Origin: Bacillota bacterium
GTDB taxonomy: Bacteria; Bacillota; Clostridia; Christensenellales; UMGS416
Length of the DNA: 10,634 nt
Direction of reading: 5' to 3'
Assembly (NCBI GenBank): GCA_023428265.1
Contig: JAEYYW010000161.1
Coordinates: forward strand, 1 to 10,634
Shown: one piece after another, positions 5,602 to 10,634 of the stretch
Layout: the number at the start of each line of letters is the position of its first letter
How positions within the stretch are numbered: the stretch's first letter is position 1
Translations under genes and position numbers: made by a program
The notes under the pieces: generated by a model
Databases searched by the model: none
The model's input: the letters and a program-made list of their open reading frames with translations, nothing else
Told to the model about the DNA's origin: nothing

Positions 5602-6606
5602 ATGACACAGCCGACGATGAAGGACATACAGAAGGCCACGGGGCTTGGCCTTGCGACGATCTCCAAATACATCAACGGCGGCAGCGTGAGGCCTGCAAAC
5701 AAGGCCCTGCTTGACCGCGTTGTCATGGAGCTTGGCTATCGGCGCAACGAATATGCCAGGGCTCTGAAAACCAGCCGGTCCAAAACTGTCGGCGTTGTGA
5801 TCCCGGAGCTTGCCAGCCTGTTCTGCACCACCATCATCACTGCCGTGGAAGACACGCTGCGCAGGCAGGGTTACGCGGTGATTGTGTGCGACTGCCGCTC
5901 CGACGAAGCGCTGGAGCAAAGCGCGGTGGAGTTTCTGCTCTCCAAAAAGGTGGATGGCATCCTGGCAATGCCGGTCACGGCAAACGGTGACACGCTCAAG
6001 CCCGCCGACGAGCAGGGCACACCTGTTGTTTTGTTTGACCGCAGGATTGAAGCGAGCAGCCACAGCACCGTCACCATAGACAACCGCAAAGCGGCGGCGC
6101 TGGCGGTGGAGCGTCTTGCGTCGCTGGGCCACAGGCGGATCGGCCTGATCGGCGGTGGCGAGCAGGTATATACCTTTCGGGAGCGCACGCTTGGCTATCG
6201 CGAAACACTGTCAAAGGCTGGGATCACTCCGGATCCGGCGCTTGAGTGCGCGGTGGAGCAGTCTTTGGCCGGCGGTTATGAGGGCATGAAGAAGCTATTG
6301 CGGCAATCACCGGGCATCACCGCAGTGTTTGCCTCCAACTACGAGATCACACTGGGGGCCATCATTGCAGCCAATGAGGCCGGGGTCAGGATCCCCGATG
6401 AGTTGTCGTTCATCGGTTTTGACAACCTGGAGCTTTCCAGGGTCATGACGCCAAAGCTCACGGTTGTGGCCCAGCCGATGGACCAGATCGCGCAGGAAGC
6501 GGCGGCGATGGTGCTGGCAGAGTTGAACGGCCAGGCAGCCGGGCAGCGCGCCGTGGTATTGGAGGCGCATTTGATCGAAGGCGCGTCCGTGGCAGGCTGC
6601 TCCTGA
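5602..6606 (+). CDS. LacI-family transcriptional regulator
   Basis: This 334-residue DNA-binding protein is a sugar-responsive LacI/GalR-family regulator. The helix-turn-helix lies at residues 5-26 (TMKDIQKATGLGLATISKYI), the hinge helix near 50-58, and the ligand domain from about 62 (VGVVIPE, DGILAMPV, VVLFDRR, GHRRIGLIGG, AVFASNYEITLGAI, ELSFIGFDN). The ATG at 5602 follows AGAGGA, five bases away. It is the first gene of the operon, 44 bases before the kinase, and both flanks carry GAAACGTTTC-type sites, so it probably controls itself and the sugar genes. Its ligand is likely a pentose, polyol or sugar phosphate made by the operon; that is inference. Resemblance to CcpA is only at family level, and the sites lack the outer bases of a catabolite-response element. 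Confidence 0.94.
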   Translation: MTQPTMKDIQKATGLGLATISKYINGGSVRPANKALLDRVVMELGYRRNEYARALKTSRSKTVGVVIPELASLFCTTIITAVEDTLRRQGYAVIVCDCRSDEALEQSAVEFLLSKKVDGILAMPVTANGDTLKPADEQGTPVVLFDRRIEASSHSTVTIDNRKAAALAVERLASLGHRRIGLIGGGEQVYTFRERTLGYRETLSKAGITPDPALECAVEQSLAGGYEGMKKLLRQSPGITAVFASNYEITLGAIIAANEAGVRIPDELSFIGFDNLELSRVMTPKLTVVAQPMDQIAQEAAAMVLAELNGQAAGQRAVVLEAHLIEGASVAGCS

Positions 6607-6624
6607 TTGATTTGGGAAAAATAC

Positions 6625-6634
6625 GAAACGTTTC
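6625..6634. promoter_or_regulatory. Candidate LacI-type operator before the kinase gene
   Basis: GAAACGTTTC is a perfect 10-base palindrome with a central CG, 16 bases before the kinase start and 6 bases before its AGGAG. No convincing promoter surrounds it, so a bound repressor would act as a roadblock or loop to the 5574-5583 site. Confidence 0.65.
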
Positions 6635-6650
6635 AAAATAGGAGACTGAG

Positions 6651-8162
6651 ATGAGAGAGTTGTTGCTAGGGATTGATGTGGGCACGTCGGCGTGCAAGGT
6701 GGCTGTGTTTGATGCAGCCGGCCATGTGCTGGCGCAGGCGGCAAAGCCCTGCGCCGTGCACCATCCGGCCCCCGGCTGGGCAGAGCAAGACCCGCTGGAC
6801 TGGTGGGGCGCGATCGTGTCCGCCCTGGGGGAAATCTGGGAGAAGAGCCATGTGAAGCCCGATGAGATCGCGGCAATCGGGCTGGACGGCCAGAGCTGGT
6901 CCGCCATCGCCGTGGACGCTGCGGGCAACCCGCTCTGCAACACACCCATCTGGTATGACACCCGGTCGCAGACGCAATGCGCGGAGCTCAAACGCCGCGT
7001 GGGGGAGGACCGGCTTTTCAGCCTGTGCGGCAACCCCATTGAGCCGGCCTACACCCACCCGAAGATTCTGTGGTATCAGCAAAACAGGCCTGAGGTGATG
7101 GCCCGCACAAACAAGATTCTGCAATCCAATGCCTTCATTGCCATGAAGCTCACCGGTGCGATGACGCACGACCTTTCCCAGGGCTATGGCATGTTCTGCT
7201 TTGACATGGCCAAGGGCCAGTGGGATACCGACGTAGCCAGGGAGACCGGCGTGAACCCCGATCTGCTCTGCGACCTGGTGAAGAGCCACCAGATCATCGG
7301 CCGCGTCACTTCCGCCGCGGCTGCGGCCACCGGTCTTGCCGAGGGCACACCGGTGTGTGCCGGCGGGCTGGACGCCGCCTGCGGCACACTGGGCGCCGGT
7401 GTTGTGAGCCCCGGCCAGACACAGGAGCAGGGCGGGCAGGCCGGCGGCATGAGCATCTGCATGGCGGAGAGCAAGGCCGACCGGGCGCTCATTCTGAGCT
7501 TTCACGTCACCGGCGACACATGGCTGCTGCAGGGCGGCACTGTGGGCGGCGGCGGCGTCATGCGCTGGATGGAGAGCCAGCTCTGCTCCGCCGAGCGGCT
7601 GGAGGCCGCCGGAAAAGGCATCAGCGTGTTTGATGTGATCAACGCCGAGGCGGAAGCCGTTTCAGCCGGCTGCGACGGCCTGGTGTTTCTGCCCTATATG
7701 GCCGGCGAACGCTCGCCCATCTGGGACGCGATGGCCAAGGGCGTCTACTATGGCCTGGACTACACCAAAACCCGGGCCCATATGATCCGCGCGGGCATGG
7801 AGGGCGTGGCGTTCTCATTGCGCCACAACCTGGAGGTCGCCGCGGCTGCCGGAGCGGAAGTATCCGAGCTGCGGGCCATGGGCGGTTCGGCCAACTCGCT
7901 GCTGTGGACGCAAATCAAGTCTGACGTCACCGGCAAGCCCATCGCCGTGCCGTCTTCCGACACGGCCACCACGCTGGGCGCGGCGCTGCTGGCCGGTGTG
8001 GGCGTGGGCCTATACCCCGATTTCCAGACGGCTGTGAGCCGCACCGTTTCCGTCAGCCGCACTCATACGCCCAACCGCGCGCTGGGCGGTGCATACGACA
8101 AGGCATATGGCGTTTATCGCAAACTATATGAAAACCTGAAGACCCTGATGAAGGAGGGATGA
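6651..8162 (+). CDS. xylB: FGGY-family sugar kinase, xylulokinase type
   Basis: This 503-residue cytoplasmic kinase should phosphorylate a ketose with ATP; D-xylulose to D-xylulose 5-phosphate is the likeliest reaction. The N-terminal FGGY domain begins LLLGIDVGTSACKVAVFD (4-21) and continues with GLDGQSWSAI (77-86), IWYDTRS (100-106) and GGLDAACGTLGAG (238-250), where D241 is the expected catalytic base. The C-terminal domain shows GGTVGGGGVMRW (295-306), LPYMAGERSPIWD (347-359) and MGGSANSLLWTQIKSDVTGKP (410-430). Length matches xylulokinases. The substrate loop reads GQSWSA where E. coli XylB has GQMHG, so another ketose such as L-xylulose, D-ribulose or tagatose is possible. AGGAG lies six bases before the ATG. 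Only three bases separate its stop from the dehydrogenase start, so translation is coupled. Family certain, substrate moderately likely. Confidence 0.88.
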   Translation: MRELLLGIDVGTSACKVAVFDAAGHVLAQAAKPCAVHHPAPGWAEQDPLDWWGAIVSALGEIWEKSHVKPDEIAAIGLDGQSWSAIAVDAAGNPLCNTPIWYDTRSQTQCAELKRRVGEDRLFSLCGNPIEPAYTHPKILWYQQNRPEVMARTNKILQSNAFIAMKLTGAMTHDLSQGYGMFCFDMAKGQWDTDVARETGVNPDLLCDLVKSHQIIGRVTSAAAAATGLAEGTPVCAGGLDAACGTLGAGVVSPGQTQEQGGQAGGMSICMAESKADRALILSFHVTGDTWLLQGGTVGGGGVMRWMESQLCSAERLEAAGKGISVFDVINAEAEAVSAGCDGLVFLPYMAGERSPIWDAMAKGVYYGLDYTKTRAHMIRAGMEGVAFSLRHNLEVAAAAGAEVSELRAMGGSANSLLWTQIKSDVTGKPIAVPSSDTATTLGAALLAGVGVGLYPDFQTAVSRTVSVSRTHTPNRALGGAYDKAYGVYRKLYENLKTLMKEG

Positions 8163-8165
8163 TTC

Positions 8166-9239
8166 ATGGAATCTGCCGGCAAGCGAATGATGAAGGCTGC
8201 TGTGCTGCACGCCAATGAAGACCTGCGCTATGAGGATTATCCAATGCCGGAGCCGGGCCCCGGCGAGGTGCTGATCCGCGTGCGGGCCACCGGCATCTGC
8301 GGCTCCGATGTGCCCAGGGTGCTGCACAACGGCGCGCACTTCTTCCCGATCGTGCTTGGGCACGAGTTCTCCGGCGACGTGGCGGAGGTGGGCGCCGGTG
8401 TCACAACCGTGAAGCCCGGCGACCGCGTGACAGCAGCTCCGCTGCTGCCCTGCCATGCTTGTGAAGACTGCAAGCGGGGCGACTACTCCCTGTGCAAGCA
8501 CTACAGCTTCATCGGCTCCCGCGTGCAGGGCAGCTTCGCCCAATATGTGAAGGCCCCGGAGCAGAACCTCACCAAATTTGACGAATCGGTGAGCTATGAG
8601 CAGGCGGCGTTCTTCGAACCTTCCACAGTGGCGCTGCATGGCCTGATGCGCGTGGATTACCGCGGCGGCGAGGATGTGGCGATTCTGGGCGGAGGCACCA
8701 TAGGCCTCATGACTGCCCAATGGGCTAAAATCTTCGGCGCCAGGCGCGTGGTTGTGTTTGACATCAGCCCCGAAAGGCTTCAGATGGCCTGCCGATACGG
8801 CGCCGACGAAACCATCAACACGCTGGAGCCTGACTTCCTGCAAAAGGCCAAGGCCCTCACCGGCGGCAAGGGCTTCGGGTTTGTGTATGAAACGGCCGGT
8901 GTAAACGTAACGATGAAGCTTGCCTTTGAGCTGGCCAGCAACAAGGCCGGCGTGTGCTTCATCGGCACGCCCGGCAAGGACCTCACGCTGGACCCCAAAA
9001 CGCTGGAGCTGATGCTCCGCAAGGAGTTTATGCTCACCGGCTCGTGGATGAGCTACAGCGCGCCGTTCCCCGGCCGGGAGTGGCAGCTCACGGCCCACTT
9101 CCTGGGCACCGGCGCGCTCAAGGCGGGGGAGGACCTGATCTTCCGCAAATACCCGTTATCCCAAGCTGCGGAAGCGTTTGCGCTGTATCATAACCCAACC
9201 GACGTCAAAGGCAAGATCCTGCTCGTCCCAGAAGACTGA
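8166..9239 (+). CDS. Zinc-dependent polyol dehydrogenase, GatD (galactitol-1-phosphate 5-dehydrogenase) type
   Basis: This 357-residue medium-chain dehydrogenase oxidises a polyol, or a polyol phosphate, to a ketose. GICGSDVPRVLHNGAHFFPI (43-62), LGHEFSG (64-70) and GSWMSYSAPFPGREW (292-306) closely resemble E. coli GatD as I recall it. Catalytic zinc ligands are C45, H66-E67 and E151; structural zinc ligands are C96, C99, C102 and C110. The nucleotide fold has GGGTIG (175-180), and D199 ends the second strand, which indicates NAD(H) rather than NADP(H). AAGGAGG eight bases before the ATG at 8166 supports this start, although relatives begin about eight residues later (ATGs at 8187 and 8190). 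Next to a kinase and an aldo-keto reductase it could equally be a xylitol, arabitol or sorbitol dehydrogenase. Family firm, substrate open. Confidence 0.9.
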   Translation: MESAGKRMMKAAVLHANEDLRYEDYPMPEPGPGEVLIRVRATGICGSDVPRVLHNGAHFFPIVLGHEFSGDVAEVGAGVTTVKPGDRVTAAPLLPCHACEDCKRGDYSLCKHYSFIGSRVQGSFAQYVKAPEQNLTKFDESVSYEQAAFFEPSTVALHGLMRVDYRGGEDVAILGGGTIGLMTAQWAKIFGARRVVVFDISPERLQMACRYGADETINTLEPDFLQKAKALTGGKGFGFVYETAGVNVTMKLAFELASNKAGVCFIGTPGKDLTLDPKTLELMLRKEFMLTGSWMSYSAPFPGREWQLTAHFLGTGALKAGEDLIFRKYPLSQAAEAFALYHNPTDVKGKILLVPED

Positions 9240-9306
9240 CGGGCGGGCATCATACAACCATGCAGCCTGCACCCCGACAACCAATTGATCAACAGGAGGT
9301 AACCGC

Positions 9307-10335
9307 ATGTCCAACTTCGTAGACCCCAAGATCGTGCCGCAGAAGAAGCTTTCCAACGGCACAACCATTCCGGCAATCGGTATGGGCACCTTCGGTTCTG
9401 ACCGCTTCACCGCAGAGCAGGTGTCCGCGGCGGTCGCCGGCGCGATCCGCGCCGGTTACAGGCTCTTTGACTGCGCCAGTGTGTATGGCAACGAACACCT
9501 GATCGGCCGCGTGTTTGAACAGGCCATCAATGAGGGCGTGGTGAAGCGCGAGGAGCTGGTTGTGACCAGCAAGGTTTGGAATGACATGCATGGAAAGGGC
9601 GATGTGCTGCTTTCCTGCGCCAAGACGCTCCGTGACTTGCGCCTGGACTATGTGGACGTTTATTTCGTGCACTGGCCCTTCCCGAATTATCATGCACCGG
9701 GCTGCGACGGCGATGCCCGCAACCCCGACTCCCGCCCGTTCATCGTGGAAGAGTTTATGGCCACGTGGCGGCAGATGGAGCGCCTGGTGGATATGGGCCT
9801 GGTCAAGACCATCGGCATGTCCAGCATGACGATCCCGAAGCTGGAAGCTGTGCTGCCGCTTTGCCGCATCCAGCCCGCCGTGATTGAGATGGAGCTGCAC
9901 CCCTGCTTCCAGCAGGAGGAGCTCTACAACTATTGCGTGGCCCACGGCATCCAGCCCATCGGCTTCTGCCCGATCGGCTCGCCCACCCGCCCGGACCGCG
10001 ACAAGACCCCCGACGACTATGTGGACATGCAGGAGCCGGCCATTGTGGCGGCGGCCAAGGCCCACGGCGTGCACCCGGCGGTGATCTGCGTGAAATGGGC
10101 TGTGCAGCGCGGCCAGATTCCGATCCCGTTCTCGGTTTTTGAAAACGAGTATGTGTCCAACCTGAGGAGCATCACAGAGGATCCGCTCACCGACGAGGAA
10201 ATGAAGGCCATCAAGGAGACCGCGGAGCACAACTGCCGCCTGATCAAAGGCCAGGTGTTCCTGTGGGAAGGCGCCAAGGACTGGACGGCCCTTTGGGATC
10301 TGGATGGCAAGATCACCGGCTGGATCCAGGAATAA
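9307..10335 (+). CDS. Aldo-keto reductase, aldose-reductase-like
   Basis: This 342-residue TIM-barrel enzyme should reduce an aldehyde or aldose to an alcohol. The catalytic tetrad is visible: D55 and Y60 in FDCASVYGNE, K89 in VTSKVWN, and H122 in YFVHWP. Several usual residues differ: GMSSM (170-174) stands where GVSNF is common, E194 stands where a nicotinamide-contacting Gln is common, and the stretch from 271 (IPIPFSVFENEYVSNL) lacks the Lys and Arg that bind the NADPH 2'-phosphate (F275 and E281 instead). NADH use is therefore plausible. An extra loop about 128-147 and a long C-terminal tail (about 315-342) may shape the substrate pocket. AGGAGGT lies six bases before the ATG. It follows the dehydrogenase after 67 bases with no promoter or terminator seen, and is the last gene of the operon. 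Confidence 0.93.
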   Translation: MSNFVDPKIVPQKKLSNGTTIPAIGMGTFGSDRFTAEQVSAAVAGAIRAGYRLFDCASVYGNEHLIGRVFEQAINEGVVKREELVVTSKVWNDMHGKGDVLLSCAKTLRDLRLDYVDVYFVHWPFPNYHAPGCDGDARNPDSRPFIVEEFMATWRQMERLVDMGLVKTIGMSSMTIPKLEAVLPLCRIQPAVIEMELHPCFQQEELYNYCVAHGIQPIGFCPIGSPTRPDRDKTPDDYVDMQEPAIVAAAKAHGVHPAVICVKWAVQRGQIPIPFSVFENEYVSNLRSITEDPLTDEEMKAIKETAEHNCRLIKGQVFLWEGAKDWTALWDLDGKITGWIQE

Positions 10336-10354
10336 TTCGAACTCCCGACTTATG

Positions 10355-10383
10355 GGCCAGCCGAAAGGCTGGCCTTTCCTTTT
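10355..10383 (+). terminator. Intrinsic terminator of the sugar-kinase operon
   Basis: GGCCAGCC (10355-10362) pairs perfectly with GGCTGGCC (10367-10374) across a GAAA tetraloop, followed by TTTCCTTTT. It starts 20 bases after the reductase stop. It has no T-run on the other strand, so it should not terminate the convergent AraC-type gene. Confidence 0.92.
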
Positions 10384-10437
10384 CATTGGGGCAGGCCGCG
10401 GCTTCCCCGGCGCATGGGCAGCGTGCCGGAGGTTGTG

Positions 10438-10634
10438 CTATTTGCTCCGCTGTTTGGCTTCGTTTGCCTTCCACATTTCCTCCCTGTATTTCCTGGGAGA
10501 CATGCCTGTGTTTTTCTTGATGGCCAGCGAGAAATAGTTTGTGTCGTTATAGCCAACCATTTCGGCGATTTTGAAGGTCTGAAGCTGTGTGGTTGCCAGG
10601 AGCAGTTTTGCCTTTTCGATCCTCTTGCGCACAA
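10438..10634 (-). CDS. AraC-type transcriptional regulator, C-terminal end only
   Basis: The last 65 residues of an AraC/XylS-type regulator are visible; the gene enters from the right edge. KRIEKAKLLLATTQLQTFKI leads into the second helix-turn-helix (IAEMVGYNDTNYFS) and the family signature GMSPRKYREE. Such ends occur both in simple AraC regulators and in YesN-type response regulators that accompany LplB/YtcP sugar transporters; the missing N-terminus would decide. The GTG near the edge is an internal codon, not a start. It converges on the aldo-keto reductase, and the gap between them (10336-10437) holds only the rightward terminator. Confidence 0.88.
   Translation of the reverse strand, partial: VRKRIEKAKLLLATTQLQTFKIAEMVGYNDTNYFSLAIKKNTGMSPRKYREEMWKANEAKQRSK

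Noticed and set aside
6625..6634. GAAACGTTTC read as a CcpA catabolite-response element
   Set aside because: Extending around the central CG gives mismatches at most outer consensus positions; a dedicated LacI-type operator fits better because a near copy lies at the regulator's own promoter.
6607..6650. A separate promoter for the kinase (TTGGGA-N16-CAAAAT)
   Set aside because: Both boxes are poor and the start would fall next to the ATG, leaving no room for the ribosome binding site in the transcript.
6666..7505. A 279-codon open frame on the minus strand opposite the kinase
   Set aside because: No motif and no suitable start signal; it mirrors the conserved FGGY coding region.
8124..9098. 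A 324-codon open frame on the minus strand opposite the dehydrogenase
   Set aside because: The plus strand encodes intact zinc and NAD motifs. The long antisense frame follows from high GC codon usage.
9289..10386. A 365-codon open frame on the minus strand opposite the aldo-keto reductase
   Set aside because: It is an antisense shadow: the plus strand has the full catalytic tetrad, a good ribosome binding site and a terminator, whereas this frame has His/Gly/Ala-rich sequence without any recognisable motif.

Overview
The window looks like a carbohydrate-utilisation locus from a low-to-middle GC Gram-positive bacterium, most likely a clostridial Firmicute. The signs are strong AGGAGG-type ribosome binding sites, near-consensus housekeeping promoters, an LplB-type sugar permease, an AraR-type GntR/LacI chimeric regulator and an AraC/YesN-type regulator. 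No taxonomic search was possible, so this is an inference. The polysaccharide and pentose genes of the right-hand part look clearly GC-richer than the left-hand part.

Layout. (1) Positions 1-1792, minus strand: an AraR-like regulator followed 41 bases later by the start of an LplB-family ABC sugar permease that runs off the left edge. The regulator promoter carries a palindromic operator between its -35 and -10 boxes. (2) Positions 1711-2125: a 415-base regulatory region with three copies of an ACTTGTA-centred operator-like motif, two candidate rightward promoters, two inverted repeats and a possible 20-residue ORF, but no full-size gene for those rightward promoters. (3) Positions 2126-2837: a MarR-family regulator (minus) divergent from a glycoside hydrolase family 3 gene (plus). 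Two copies of TTAG-N4-CTAA lie between them at the two promoters. (4) Positions 2838-5517: the GH3 gene (beta-xylosidase/beta-glucosidase type, apparently cytoplasmic, with a C-terminal Ig-like domain), closed by a hairpin terminator. (5) Positions 5539-10383: an apparent operon LacI-type regulator, FGGY sugar kinase (xylulokinase type), zinc polyol dehydrogenase (GatD type), aldo-keto reductase, closed by a textbook terminator. GAAACGTTTC-type operators lie at the operon promoter and again just before the kinase. (6) Positions 10438-10634, minus: the C-terminal end of an AraC-type regulator.

How the genes may work together. An LplB-type transporter would import oligosaccharides and the cytoplasmic GH3 enzyme would release monosaccharides. 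The aldo-keto reductase could reduce an aldose to a polyol, the zinc dehydrogenase could oxidise the polyol to a ketose, and the kinase could phosphorylate the ketose. That is the logic of the fungal xylose reductase / xylitol dehydrogenase / xylulokinase route, packed into one bacterial operon without a xylose isomerase in view. The pathway and its substrate are inferred from family membership and gene order. Four or five regulators of different families control this short stretch, and for three of them candidate operators can be read directly from the DNA.
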